From Candidatus Paceibacterota bacterium (lineage in GTDB: Bacteria > Verrucomicrobiota > Verrucomicrobiia > Limisphaerales > UBA8199): a stretch of 64,000 nt of DNA. Numbering within the stretch: position 1 is the stretch's first letter; each line of letters opens with the position of its first letter. Below are positions 9,108 to 18,495 of the stretch, in pieces. Made by a program: the position numbers and the translations under genes. A model generated the notes under the pieces. The model was not told where the DNA came from and made no database searches. It saw nothing but the letters and a program-made list of their open reading frames with translations. Where the stretch lies: the NCBI GenBank assembly GCA_035452965.1, contig DAOTCE010000015.1:1-64000 (forward strand). Reading direction: 5' to 3'.

Positions 9108-9323
9108 TTACGGCGGGTTCGTCTGTTGGCGTTGGACGTTTTGGGCCTTGGGCCCTTTTTCCCCCGCCACGACGTCGAACACGACGGATTCGCCCTCCTT
9201 CAACGTCTTGAAACCTGTCCCGAGGATCGCCGTGTGATGCACGAACACATCCGGGCCGGTCGGTTGAACGATAAAGCCGAATCCGTGCCGATTATCGAAC
9301 CATTTTACTTTGCCACTGGCCAT
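9108..9323 (-). CDS. Cold-shock domain protein
   Basis: This 71-residue protein is a single cold-shock domain that binds single-stranded nucleic acid. It begins [11 protein letters not shown] and carries the RNP1-like motif HGFGFI (residues 13-18) and the RNP2-like motif DVFVHH (25-30). The start at 9323 is set by an AGGAGA ribosome-binding site about 10 bases upstream. The tail after residue 60 is glutamine- and proline-rich ([11 protein letters not shown]). About 60 bases upstream of the start on the minus strand there is a CTGAC-CT-GTCAG palindrome. Cold-shock genes often have structured leaders, but I cannot show one here. Confidence 0.93.
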   Translation of the reverse strand: MASGKVKWFDNRHGFGFIVQPTGPDVFVHHTAILGTGFKTLKEGESVVFDVVAGEKGPKAQNVQRQQTNPP

Positions 9324-9538
9324 AGCATAGTTCTCCTGACGTTTTGAAACCGCCAGCTCCAAGAGGCAGTTAATACGTACTGACAGGTCAGCGTGTGACC
9401 AACAACCGCTTCCAGAACCGCATACGCCTCAAAACAGGGCCAGAATATGGTGTCCTGAAAATGCGGTCAAGAGTTCATTTTCGTCTTCCGGAAAGGCGGA
9501 AAGGTCAGTATTTCGAGCGCACGGGGACTTGGACGGCT

Positions 9539-10660
9539 TCACGGAGCCGCGCCGAGATACGCGCTCATGATGCGGCGGGCGTCCGCGAGGGACTTGGCGG
9601 GATGCAGAAGCGAGACGCCCGTTGGAAAGCGGCGCAGCACCGAGCCGGATGTTAACTCCCCTTCCTGGACGGTGACGCGCAGCAGCGGGACGCGGCGCTC
9701 TCGTGCCTGGATGTAGAGCTTGTCGAGGTCGTTCATCTCTGGCTGGCCGAGGTCGAGGCATTGCAGCTTGGGGACGTTAAGGTACTCAACGCCGTTAAGA
9801 TTAACATTGCCGCACGAGTGCAAGCCGCCCCCCCCAAGCTCGCGCAACACCCGCGCGTCGTGAGGGGCGATCTGCTCGCGATACATCCGGGGCGAAAGCA
9901 TGATGGCGGAGTCAATCCGGATCAGGATCGGGCCGCGAATCAAGAAGCCATGTTGATGGGCCCAGCCGTGAGGACCGTCATTCACATAGCGGGCCAGATG
10001 GCGCGCGAAGCCTATTTGCGCCGCGGCTGCCTTGGAGAGGGCGTCCGCCACCAAGGCCGAGTCCTGGAGGAGGTCCAAGTAGAGGTCGCAGCCGCGCAGC
10101 AGTTCGACGGTGTCCATGGGCCCCTGCAAATCCGGCAGGACCAGCTTGATAACGCGGTTCAGCGCAGGATAAGCCGTCAGCGTGGCGCGGTAGAACTCAT
10201 AGCGCTCAAGGACGCGAGGGCACCAGCCCTGCGTGAAATCGAGCGGGTCGCGCTGCAAGGCGGCAACGAACTCCGCACGGCTCTGAAAGCTGCGCGCCCA
10301 GGGCGGGTTGTCTTCGACCTGCTCGATGCGCGCGCCAAACAGGGACGCGATGAGCACGCAACCGAAGTTGGCGCGGATGGTGCAGGGCAGATCATCCCCC
10401 ACTTCCGCCCGATGGCAGATGCTGGTGCCCCAGGCGGAAACCAGTTCGTTGAAGAGCATCTTCTCCGGATCGGCCAGGGCTTCAGCGTGAGGGTAGGGGA
10501 CCCAACGATCCGACGGGGCGGGGTAGCTAATTACGAGCGGCAGGCGTTCCACCGGCTCCCAGGATAGGGCCCGGCGATGCAGGTCCTCAATCTCGGCCTC
10601 ACGTTCAGGCGTGAGCGTAGCCGCAAGATGATCGAGCAATTTGGCGAGGCGGGCGTTCAT
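9539..10660 (-). CDS. Uroporphyrinogen decarboxylase-like (URO-D family) protein
   Basis: This 373-residue protein resembles the URO-D/methyltransferase superfamily (a TIM barrel). LLRGCDLYLDLLQDSALVADAL and GGGGLHSCGN (about 275-284) match the family, the latter being the segment that carries metal or substrate ligands in corrinoid methyltransferase relatives. The N-terminus differs from HemE and lacks the HemE decarboxylase motif RQAGR, so heme synthesis is unlikely. It lies 82 bases downstream of a secreted six-hairpin protein on the same strand and looks like the last gene of the polysaccharide operon. Such proteins recur near glycan genes in this phylum. A demethylase or other sugar-modifying role is possible but unproven. 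Confidence 0.72.
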   Translation of the reverse strand: MNARLAKLLDHLAATLTPEREAEIEDLHRRALSWEPVERLPLVISYPAPSDRWVPYPHAEALADPEKMLFNELVSAWGTSICHRAEVGDDLPCTIRANFGCVLIASLFGARIEQVEDNPPWARSFQSRAEFVAALQRDPLDFTQGWCPRVLERYEFYRATLTAYPALNRVIKLVLPDLQGPMDTVELLRGCDLYLDLLQDSALVADALSKAAAAQIGFARHLARYVNDGPHGWAHQHGFLIRGPILIRIDSAIMLSPRMYREQIAPHDARVLRELGGGGLHSCGNVNLNGVEYLNVPKLQCLDLGQPEMNDLDKLYIQARERRVPLLRVTVQEGELTSGSVLRRFPTGVSLLHPAKSLADARRIMSAYLGAAP

Positions 10661-10742
10661 CAGAGGAAAGCATCAATTCAGCTTCGGACACGCGCACAAT
10701 ATTGCCGAGCGCCACCACTGGACGTCAACGTATTGCGGGCAA

Positions 10743-13406
10743 TCACCGCGGTGTCGCGCCCTGGCCGCCCGGCCCTGGGCCAACTTGAATGGCGGAGACC
10801 ACTGCTTCGGCTCCGTTACAGCCAGTGAAGCGCACGGCAATGACACCGTGTTTTGGATTGATGCCGTCGAAGACCAGGTCTGCGGCGCAGTTCATTCCAT
10901 CCCAGAGCTTGTCCTTGGCAGACCCGACGAAGACCCGTTCCGAAGGCCGATTTGCGGCGGTAGCGGCGATGTCCAGGTTGCGAACGACCGGCTGGTCATT
11001 GATCGCGATGTCCATTGCCCGCTTGGCCGGTTCAAGCGGCCTTGTTTCCATGAGTTTGATGCGCACGTGATACGTTCCCGGCGCGACGGTGAAATACGCG
11101 ACGAAATTCGTGCTGTGCACGCCATAGCGGTAGAGCGCCGGGTCCGCCGTGCCGGAAACAAACTGGCGGCGGGGGGCCGTGTACCATGCACGCGCCACTG
11201 AGTCGCTTCGATTAGCGGAACGAATCACCACCTCGGTGGCCGGCAGCCAGGCGTGTCCAGTTGAGTCCAGATACTCGTGGCGTTCCGGGTAGCCGAAGAT
11301 CCAGCGTTGCGGCCCAGAAGGACCGCCGCCGGCGCCGAAGCCGCCATCGCCGCTGGCTGCGGAGCATTGCACGGTGTCAATCGCGACCCTGGCGCCGCGG
11401 GCGAGGGGATTGCCCGAGCCAAGCGCGACTACTCGCAAAGTGTGGCGTCCGTTGCTCAAGCCGTTGCGGTAATAGACCACTTGCCGTCGCAACTGGTTCG
11501 GGTTCCAGAAATCTATGCCGCAGAGTTGCTTGACATCGTCGAGATAGATGTCCGCCAGTCCGCCGTCCGGATCTACCGAGCCGATGATCCGCACCTGGTT
11601 ACCCTCGAAAGTACAACTCATCGCTGCCCCCGCATCGGCAGTGGTGTGGAGCGGGCGGGCCGCGGCCCCGTGGGTCTCCGGGCAGGTCCAGTGACCGGTG
11701 AAACCAAGTGTCTCATCGGGCAGGCATTGCTGCGGATCGTCGCCCTCCACGGTTACCCGGGTGCGTCCATCGTGTCGGATGCTAACGAGGCAATCCCCAT
11801 TGGGAAGCTCTTCGATCACGTAGCCATTGCCATCGAGGGCTGGCCGTTGCTTCAATGTGCGTCCGTTGGCGGTAATGCGCCCCGGGCGGAATGCCAGCCG
11901 CAGCACATCAACCGAATTCTCTGGAGCGTCGAAGGTCGTGTAAGCGATGCGGCCGCGGTCATAGATCACGTTGCTGACGATGGCGCTACTGCGCACGACA
12001 TGATTCTCCCGGTTGGCGCCAAGCGTCGCCGGCAACCAGGCGATGCCGTCGAGCACATACTTCAGCGGCAACGGATGGGCCACCTGAAACCAGCCGCCCG
12101 CCACCACATCTCCGCCATCCATGCCGTCTTCCACGACGCCGTTCTCATGGCAATCGTAAGTCGCCAGCAGGAACTGGCGTCGCGCCAGTTCGCGGGCCCA
12201 TTCGCTGTCCGCCCGCGCGCCGTATTCGGCAAACGCCGCGCCGACCTGCATGGGGGCATAGTTCAACGAACGTCCGCAGCAGGCGCAGCCTTCCGGATAC
12301 GCCCAGGCGCCGCTATAGACGTCACCCCTGGAATTCAGCGCCACGCACGAGCGCTGCAAGTAGAGCGACATGATGTTGCGCCCGTCGGTTCGCCAGTTGG
12401 GGAAGGCGAGCGGGTTGGACAGCATGTGCCGCGGCACCATTTCCGAGTAGCTCTCGCCGTGAACCTGGTGCTCCCAGTCCCAGTATTCGCGGCCCCAGGT
12501 ATCTTCCTGAAGCCACAGCGGCAGCAGCACGTCCCGCAGGTAAGCGCGCCCGGCATCGCGCGCCTGAACGATGCTGTTGCCGGGGCCGGTGTAGCCGACG
12601 CGTATCAATTCATCGAAGAAATCCAGCAGCATGATGACGCCGCCGGTTTGCAGGTCGTTCCAAATGACGTCTCCCGGGTTGGCGTAGCGATTCCAGGGCG
12701 GAGCGCCGGGAGTACGACAGCGTTTGGCGGCCAGCACGTCGGCCCAATGTCTGGCAGTCTGCAACCACTCCTTATTTCCCGTCAGTTGATAGGCCTGGAC
12801 CAGCGCCGACCCGTAAAGGCCCACAATGTCGAGCTGGATCATGCCACGCGGATTGGCCTTACCATAAGGCTCGCCCCGGGTGGGAACACTGATAAGAAAG
12901 CAAGGCCAGGGATGCTCGGGGCCGGTCTGGTTGTGATGCAGGACAACGTCGTTCATCATGCTGATGTGGGCAATGGCTGCCGGGTCGCCGGTATAGCGGT
13001 AGTATTTGATCAGGCCGTGCATCGCATAGGCGCAGCGCTGGGCCAGGTCGCCGTTGTCCCAATCCCGCGGTGTCCGGGGAGAAATCGTGCCGTCGGATTT
13101 GATCTCCCAGCAGCCGTTGTAGATGTAGGCCGGGGCGGGCAAGCCCGTCTTGGGAGTGGTGGCCCAGGGATAGCGTTTCATGGTCTCGGCGGCGATCCGC
13201 ACCCGGAAATCGCATTGTCCGTTGAGGCCCTGGTACCACGGGGCGATCACTCCGTAGCGGTCTTCCACGGTCGAGTGGGCGAAGTAGCGCGTTTGGGAGG
13301 GCTGCGCCGCGGCGCGGGGAGCGTGCAGCAGGATCAGGGTAATGGCAATCACGATTTCGCTGATCCGGCGATTCGCGGTGATATGCAACTGTTTCATGGG
13401 CTTCAT
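10743..13406 (-). CDS. Secreted six-hairpin glycosidase-like protein with C-terminal binding domains
   Basis: This 887-residue protein has a signal peptide (hydrophobic residues about 15-34). The body (about 40-480) is helical with the pattern of an (alpha/alpha)6 six-hairpin glycosidase: GLIKYYRYTGDPAAIAH, LVQAYQLTGNKEWLQTARHWADVL and a cysteine-rich YPEGCACCGRSLNYAP. Residues about 580-680 look like a beta-sandwich carbohydrate-binding region (FTGHWTCPE ... IIGSVDPDGGLADIYLDD). The last 130 residues resemble a malectin-like domain (YHVRIKLMETRPLEPAKRAMDIAINDQPV). It lies 27 bases after a heparinase II/III-like gene on the same strand. Catalytic residues could not be named, so substrate and activity are unknown; the neighbour suggests unsaturated oligosaccharides. 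Confidence 0.75.
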   Translation of the reverse strand: MKPMKQLHITANRRISEIVIAITLILLHAPRAAAQPSQTRYFAHSTVEDRYGVIAPWYQGLNGQCDFRVRIAAETMKRYPWATTPKTGLPAPAYIYNGCWEIKSDGTISPRTPRDWDNGDLAQRCAYAMHGLIKYYRYTGDPAAIAHISMMNDVVLHHNQTGPEHPWPCFLISVPTRGEPYGKANPRGMIQLDIVGLYGSALVQAYQLTGNKEWLQTARHWADVLAAKRCRTPGAPPWNRYANPGDVIWNDLQTGGVIMLLDFFDELIRVGYTGPGNSIVQARDAGRAYLRDVLLPLWLQEDTWGREYWDWEHQVHGESYSEMVPRHMLSNPLAFPNWRTDGRNIMSLYLQRSCVALNSRGDVYSGAWAYPEGCACCGRSLNYAPMQVGAAFAEYGARADSEWARELARRQFLLATYDCHENGVVEDGMDGGDVVAGGWFQVAHPLPLKYVLDGIAWLPATLGANRENHVVRSSAIVSNVIYDRGRIAYTTFDAPENSVDVLRLAFRPGRITANGRTLKQRPALDGNGYVIEELPNGDCLVSIRHDGRTRVTVEGDDPQQCLPDETLGFTGHWTCPETHGAAARPLHTTADAGAAMSCTFEGNQVRIIGSVDPDGGLADIYLDDVKQLCGIDFWNPNQLRRQVVYYRNGLSNGRHTLRVVALGSGNPLARGARVAIDTVQCSAASGDGGFGAGGGPSGPQRWIFGYPERHEYLDSTGHAWLPATEVVIRSANRSDSVARAWYTAPRRQFVSGTADPALYRYGVHSTNFVAYFTVAPGTYHVRIKLMETRPLEPAKRAMDIAINDQPVVRNLDIAATAANRPSERVFVGSAKDKLWDGMNCAADLVFDGINPKHGVIAVRFTGCNGAEAVVSAIQVGPGPGGQGATPR

Positions 13407-13433
13407 TTGTCTTTGGGCAAGAGGTACAACCGG

Positions 13434-15581
13434 CTACTGCAGACGCAGCCGGGGCACAGCATGTTTAAACGTGTGGCCGCCTGAACGCAGCGAGATGTTC
13501 ATGCTTTCCGTCCCGGCGGGGCTGACCTTCAGCTCGGCGGGTTCGTCTGGTTTGGGCACGAGGCGGTAAGCCGCCAGGAACCACGCCTTGGTTCCATGCC
13601 GCTTGAAGAGACGCATCGGTATGGTGGGTGCGCCTTGGCTGTCGTCGCGTGGGAAACCGCAATGCACGATTTCGGTGGGGCCGTCGGCGAGGACGTCCAG
13701 TTGGAACGTTTGGCCGCTGTTAGAGAAGCACTCCCACACCTGGGCGGCGGCGCTGGCACCCCTTGGTTCGCGCAGGTAGGACCACGGCGCGCCTGTTGGC
13801 CAACTGACCGTGTTAGTGGCGCGCAGGCTGCCGCCTGCGGGCTTGCCGTCCACGTGCGTGAGCCAGGCGAACTCATGCGGCGCGGCAGAGGCGGCCTGAA
13901 AGAAGTCCAGCACATAGCCTTCGGTCACAATGAATGTGCGAAGCTGGTGGACACCTTCGTAGAGCCGCCCCTGGAGGTCGCCAATCGTTGCCCGTTTCAG
14001 CCCGGCGGTATTGGTGAACTCGATCAGGTCGAGCCGCTGGCCCATCAGACGTTGGCTGCGGCCATCTACTAACAGCGTATTATGGCAAACCGTTTGCCGG
14101 TTCAGCTGGCCCTGGGTCAGCGAGGAAAACGCGTGTTCGGTTGAAGTTCTGGCTTCCAAATCCGGCAGCCAGAGGTGGCCATCGGCAAACAGGATAAGCG
14201 AGAGTTTGTCGGCATGTTCGTGTACGGGCTGGCCGGAGAAGCTCGCAAAGAGGCTCCAGCCGCGGCCGGACCAGTAGTTGGTTCCCTCGTTGGAACGAAG
14301 CGCAACGTAGCCCATCTCCGGCCACAGCCTGCTTTCCAGTGCCGGCGGCGGCACCTTGGGCAGGTCAATCGCACCATTGAACAATGCCTGAGGCGTGCGA
14401 GTCTTACGGTCGGCGATGAGCCATGCGTATGCCGGCTCGCGGAACCGGCGGAAGAGGGTTTCCCAATCCGGGCTTTCCGCGATATGCGCCCGGCGCGCGT
14501 AGCAATCACCAATCGTCGGCAGGGTGCGGTCGGGAAACAGGAGGGGGATCAAGGCGTCGTAAGCCTGCTTCAGGCTGTGGCCGTTGGGTGAGCGGTAGCG
14601 GAACAAGTCCTCAGGGCAGCCGGCGTTCGCCAGCATCTGGGCCATGATGACCAGCGGGGTCGTTTCGGCGAACTGGTAGGGGATCGAGCCTTCCAGCCAG
14701 AGGCCGTCGTCCTTGAACCCTTCCGCGAGCATTTGCTCGACGCCTTTGGGGCCGCGCAGCGCGCGCTCCACAAGTTCGGGCCGGTCGTAAAACACACCGA
14801 TCATGCTCAGTCCCAATTTGTGCCACGCGTAATGATTGTTGAGCCTGCCGCCCGGCTCGTGCTCAATCCAGTAATCGTCATTCTTCCGCACCGCGTCCAG
14901 GTAGCGCATGAAGAAGGCATCCAAACGCGCCCGCTCCGGGGCGGTGAAGCCATTGTAAAGTATGTCGTAGGCATCGAGCGCCGCCAGGACCCAGAGGGTG
15001 TAGTTCATGCCCACGTCGTAGTGCTCGGCCTCGAACGGGTAGTCGGAGAGCCGTAGCAGAATGTTCCTGCCTTTGGCGGCCAGCGGCAGCGAGGGGGAGG
15101 AGACAAGGCTGGCCCGGGCGCAGTTGCGCGCCAAATCGGCCCATTTCAACGGCACGATCCACGTGTGATGGAATACCTCGGGGTACGTTTCACGCCAGGG
15201 CTTCAGTTTCGCGGTCTGCCACCAATTTCGTTCCAGTGACGGCAGGTCTACGAGCCGGTTGGTCGTAGCGCGGGAGGTGAGATCTTCGGCCAGCCCGGCG
15301 AAGGCGGCGCTGCGCTGCATGCCCTCCCGGGCACGTTCCACGTCCGAAGGCGCGACGAGCAGAAACGGATGACCGCGCTCCGCGGCCGCGGCCAAAGCAA
15401 TGGCGCAATGGAAAACCAGCATTGCCGCCGCCAGACGGGTGCTTAATGCGCAACCGCCTATGCTGGCTGACAGGTTGGGCAACCGTGGAGGTTGGCGCCG
15501 GTGGACGTCGCCAGCTACCGTGTCAGCAAGCATGCGGGCCAATGCGTGTAAACAATTCAACGTGACCGCGTAATAGCGCAA
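13434..15581 (-). CDS. Heparinase II/III-like polysaccharide lyase, secreted
   Basis: This is up to 715 residues long. The true start may be internal, because the signal-like segment (RLAAAMLVFHCAIALAAAAERG) lies near residues 49-70. A helical toroid with the lyase signature LNNHYAWHKLG occupies about 100-400. A beta-sandwich follows, with VHEHADKLSLILFADGHLWLPD (about 450-471), the heparinase II/III hallmark, and QTVCHNTLLVDGRSQ. Alginate, heparin and related uronic-acid polymers are the usual substrates of this fold; the exact one cannot be read here. It is the first gene of a three-gene minus-strand operon with the six-hairpin protein and the URO-D-like protein. Export to the periplasm or surface is expected. 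Confidence 0.85.
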   Translation of the reverse strand: MRYYAVTLNCLHALARMLADTVAGDVHRRQPPRLPNLSASIGGCALSTRLAAAMLVFHCAIALAAAAERGHPFLLVAPSDVERAREGMQRSAAFAGLAEDLTSRATTNRLVDLPSLERNWWQTAKLKPWRETYPEVFHHTWIVPLKWADLARNCARASLVSSPSLPLAAKGRNILLRLSDYPFEAEHYDVGMNYTLWVLAALDAYDILYNGFTAPERARLDAFFMRYLDAVRKNDDYWIEHEPGGRLNNHYAWHKLGLSMIGVFYDRPELVERALRGPKGVEQMLAEGFKDDGLWLEGSIPYQFAETTPLVIMAQMLANAGCPEDLFRYRSPNGHSLKQAYDALIPLLFPDRTLPTIGDCYARRAHIAESPDWETLFRRFREPAYAWLIADRKTRTPQALFNGAIDLPKVPPPALESRLWPEMGYVALRSNEGTNYWSGRGWSLFASFSGQPVHEHADKLSLILFADGHLWLPDLEARTSTEHAFSSLTQGQLNRQTVCHNTLLVDGRSQRLMGQRLDLIEFTNTAGLKRATIGDLQGRLYEGVHQLRTFIVTEGYVLDFFQAASAAPHEFAWLTHVDGKPAGGSLRATNTVSWPTGAPWSYLREPRGASAAAQVWECFSNSGQTFQLDVLADGPTEIVHCGFPRDDSQGAPTIPMRLFKRHGTKAWFLAAYRLVPKPDEPAELKVSPAGTESMNISLRSGGHTFKHAVPRLRLQ

Positions 15582-15647
15582 TTCCAGTCTCCCGTCCAGA
15601 AGGATAGGCTGTCATCCAGTCGGGCGCGCGGTCACCGCTGATTTGGA

Positions 15648-16289
15648 TCACCGGTGAGGCACCGCAAGTGAGGGAAGATGCAGGATAAGAATGGGGTCGT
15701 TGAGCTTGACGGGGTAGGGGGCCCGCACCGGGCCGGTGTTGTCGGGCTGCTCAGGGGCATAGTAGCCATCGCCAGTCAGCAGGAGTTCAGTGTCCCAGGC
15801 CTCCTCGTTGGCCACGTTCTGGGATGCCACGGGTGAGGGGTATTGAGCGGCTGGAGCCGGCGGTGCGGCAGCGTTGGCGGCCAGGGGTCGGGCGCCGGAG
15901 AGCAGTTTCTGGTCGTGGCGCATCATGGCATTGATGACCGCTGGGGAGACCCCCTGGTCCTTTAAGCAGATGATGTCGTCCGCTCCGAGGTTGAAGACGC
16001 CCGCGGAGTTGGTGACATAGGCCAACATAACCTGTTCCTCAACCTGCGCCTGTGCCAACTTCTGAATTTCGAGTGACCAGGCTGAGAGTTGCGCCTTGGT
16101 CGGGAGCGGCTTGGCTTCGGGGGGAGCCGATTCAGCGGGCGTCGCCGGGTTAGAGACCGGTACAGCGCTCTTATCGGGAGAAGCAGTTGTCGGAGCGGGG
16201 GGAGCCTTGTCCTGGGCAAAACCGATGCCTCCCACTACCGTTGCCAGTATCATTCCCCACATCCAGCCAGGTAATATCCGCGCATTCAT
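15648..16289 (-). CDS. Small exported proline/alanine-rich protein of unknown function
   Basis: This 213-residue protein has a signal peptide (hydrophobic residues 8-24, cleavage near AQD). A low-complexity Pro/Ala/Ser linker spans 27-62. A conserved-looking helical segment follows (about 68-128): LSAWSLEIQKLAQAQVEEQ, then VFNLGADDIICLKDQGVSP and VINAMMRHDQ. This segment resembles one I associate with exported verrucomicrobial proteins, often near membrane or envelope genes. A second Pro-rich stretch precedes a GDGYYAPE tail. There is no catalytic motif. It diverges from the membrane protein gene that starts at about 16505. Confidence 0.7.
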   Translation of the reverse strand: MNARILPGWMWGMILATVVGGIGFAQDKAPPAPTTASPDKSAVPVSNPATPAESAPPEAKPLPTKAQLSAWSLEIQKLAQAQVEEQVMLAYVTNSAGVFNLGADDIICLKDQGVSPAVINAMMRHDQKLLSGARPLAANAAAPPAPAAQYPSPVASQNVANEEAWDTELLLTGDGYYAPEQPDNTGPVRAPYPVKLNDPILILHLPSLAVPHR

Positions 16290-16504
16290 ATAGCGTCAAA
16301 CGCTGTTGATCGTCTTGATCTGCCGCGCTGCGATTCATGATCTTGGACGGGGCGCGTGTCAGTCGTATTCATCCATGCACCGGGAGGCGGGCGCCCAACT
16401 GCATCGTTACAGCTCAGGTGACAGTGAGCGGAGTGTCTTCTCTGCCGAAAGCGAGGATGCTGGACATTTTGGGCTGCAGGGTCAGACTTGCGACCGGTTG
16501 GACG

Positions 16505-18469
16505 ATGAAAACCGCACTGAAGCCAGACGAAACGCGCGCAGTGTCTGAAGCGGGCCGCGGCGTGGCGCCGCCGCTGTTGGCTGCGGTGCTGGTTATGGTG
16601 ACGGTCCTCATCATTCCCAACGCGCCCTTGGACCTGAAAGTGGACGCGGACACCTCGTCGAGCGCGGTCCTGAATTACGCGGAGCAACAAGGCTTGCAGT
16701 TCGGCACAGACCTGGTCTATCTCTACGGCCCGCTCGGACACCTGCTCTATTTCTACTTCTCGCCTGATACCGCGGTGGCGCGCCTGCTGGTGAATACGGT
16801 GTTCTGCTTTGTGGTGGCGGCCGGTCTTTGCCTGGCGGCGTGGCGGCTTGGGCTGGTGGGGCGGTGCTTGCTGGTGGGCCTGTTCGTGTTCCTGGCCGCC
16901 AATGCCGATCCCCGGACGGATCTGCTGATTGATTCCGGGTTGTTATGCTGGGGGCTGCTCTGCTTTGTGGAAAACGGACGCCGCCTGGTGGTGGCGGTTG
17001 CGGTCTTCGTTGCGCTGGCGGCACTTGGCTCGCTGGCGAAGGTGTTGGTGCTATTGATCGGAGGGGTGAGCGTCTTGCTCATTGCGGGCGATCTGGCGAC
17101 GCGGGGATACCTGCGGTTGGCGGCAGGGATGGTGGCGGGGTTCGTTCTGGCGGTGGTTGTGGGGTGGGTGGGCCTGGGGCAGCGCCTGGGAAACCTCGGC
17201 GACTGGCTCGCCAGCTCGCTGGCTGTGGCGCATGGCTACAGTCAAAGCCTGGGTTGGGAAGGGTTGCCCCAGGCGAAGTTCGCCGGACTGGCGGTGGCGC
17301 TGATGGGCGTGGCGATGGTGCTCACCCGCGCCTGGACTGCCTTCGAGGAGCCGGGCGAGCGGTTCGGGTGGCGGCGCGGCCTGCTGTTGGCATGGCTTGC
17401 GGCCCTGGTGTTCCTGACCTGGAAGCATGGTTTTGGCCGCGGAGATTCCTTTCATGTGGTGTATTTCTTCGGCTTCATGGCGGTGCTGGCGGTGGCGCTG
17501 GAGGTCTTGCCCTCCAGCCGATTGGTGGCGCGACATTGGGCTCGGGGACTGGGGATGGCCTGTTGCCTGCTGTCCGTTATCACGCTGCAGTCGCTATACT
17601 ACCCGACCGGGCTGCGGTCGGTGGCGCACCCTTACCGTCTCTTTCGATACCATGCGCGCTGCCTGCTGAAGCCGGCCGAGTACTGGCAACGCATGGGCGG
17701 TATCCTGGAGAAGAAGCGGGATGAAGCCCGATTGCCGCTGCTGCGCAGCATCATCGGGCGCGGGAGCGTGGACGTCTTTGGGCAGCACCCGGTCCATGCG
17801 CTGCTCAACGACTTGAACTACTGCCCGCGGCCGGTGTTCCAAAGCTACGTCGCGTGCAATGCGCAGCTCATGCGCTTAAACGAAGAGTTCTATTTTTCGA
17901 GCTCTGCGCCGCTGTTTGTGATGTTCACCCTGGGGCCGATAGACCGGCGGTTTCCGCCGCTCGAGGACGCGATGCTGTTGCGGCAGTTGTTGTTTAGTTA
18001 TGAATTGGCTGGGGCCGAGGGTGACTTTCTCCTGTTAAGAAAGGCGTCTGTCCGCGCGCCGCAGTCAAGGCTGCTGCGCGAAGGAACCGCTCCTCGTGGC
18101 GAGCGAATTGACTTGAGCGCTTTCGCCGGGACCAATCTCTGGCTGGAGATTGAATTGGAGCCGACGTGGCTTGGCCGGCTGCGCCAGTTGCTCTACCAAT
18201 CCTCCACCGTCCGGCTGGCGGCCTGGGGCGAAGGACCCAAGCCCCTGCTGGCCCGCCGCCGCGCACCCGCGACAATGCTGGCCGCCGGGTTTGTGGCCAG
18301 TCCGCTGTTGCTGCGAAACGATGATGCCGCAGCGTGGTACAACGGCGAGCCCCGCTGCCGGCCCAGTGGCTATTCCATTGAATTGCCCCCCGGGGACGAG
18401 CGCTTCTGGCACAGCACGATTCGTTGGCGCGTATTTGAAACTTCCCGGCGAGAGGAGCCACTGGGTTGA
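16505..18469 (+). CDS. Polytopic membrane protein of unknown function
   Basis: The most likely start is the ATG at 16505 (MKTALKPDE), giving 654 residues. Upstream in-frame starts exist, and none has a clear ribosome-binding site. The first 400 residues hold about ten membrane spans with short loops (for example LLVNTVFCFVVAAGLCLAAW and FHVVYFFGFMAVLAVALEVL). The region from about 430 onwards is soluble (LPLLRSIIGRGSVDVFGQHPVHALLNDLNY). This layout, with many spans and an extracytoplasmic C-terminal domain, resembles glycosyltransferase-39 type or O-antigen-polymerase-type proteins, but no diagnostic motif is visible. It ends 26 bases before the convergent gluQ gene. Confidence 0.7.
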   Translation: MKTALKPDETRAVSEAGRGVAPPLLAAVLVMVTVLIIPNAPLDLKVDADTSSSAVLNYAEQQGLQFGTDLVYLYGPLGHLLYFYFSPDTAVARLLVNTVFCFVVAAGLCLAAWRLGLVGRCLLVGLFVFLAANADPRTDLLIDSGLLCWGLLCFVENGRRLVVAVAVFVALAALGSLAKVLVLLIGGVSVLLIAGDLATRGYLRLAAGMVAGFVLAVVVGWVGLGQRLGNLGDWLASSLAVAHGYSQSLGWEGLPQAKFAGLAVALMGVAMVLTRAWTAFEEPGERFGWRRGLLLAWLAALVFLTWKHGFGRGDSFHVVYFFGFMAVLAVALEVLPSSRLVARHWARGLGMACCLLSVITLQSLYYPTGLRSVAHPYRLFRYHARCLLKPAEYWQRMGGILEKKRDEARLPLLRSIIGRGSVDVFGQHPVHALLNDLNYCPRPVFQSYVACNAQLMRLNEEFYFSSSAPLFVMFTLGPIDRRFPPLEDAMLLRQLLFSYELAGAEGDFLLLRKASVRAPQSRLLREGTAPRGERIDLSAFAGTNLWLEIELEPTWLGRLRQLLYQSSTVRLAAWGEGPKPLLARRRAPATMLAAGFVASPLLLRNDDAAAWYNGEPRCRPSGYSIELPPGDERFWHSTIRWRVFETSRREEPLG

Positions 18470-18495
18470 AGTGCGACCAGTGAGACTCCGTGCGC

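Noticed and set aside
11277..13484. Long plus-strand frame (735 codons) antisense to the six-hairpin glycosidase gene
   Set aside because: It mirrors the reading frame of a well-supported exported protein on the other strand. Its own translation is low-complexity, with no domain or signal peptide.
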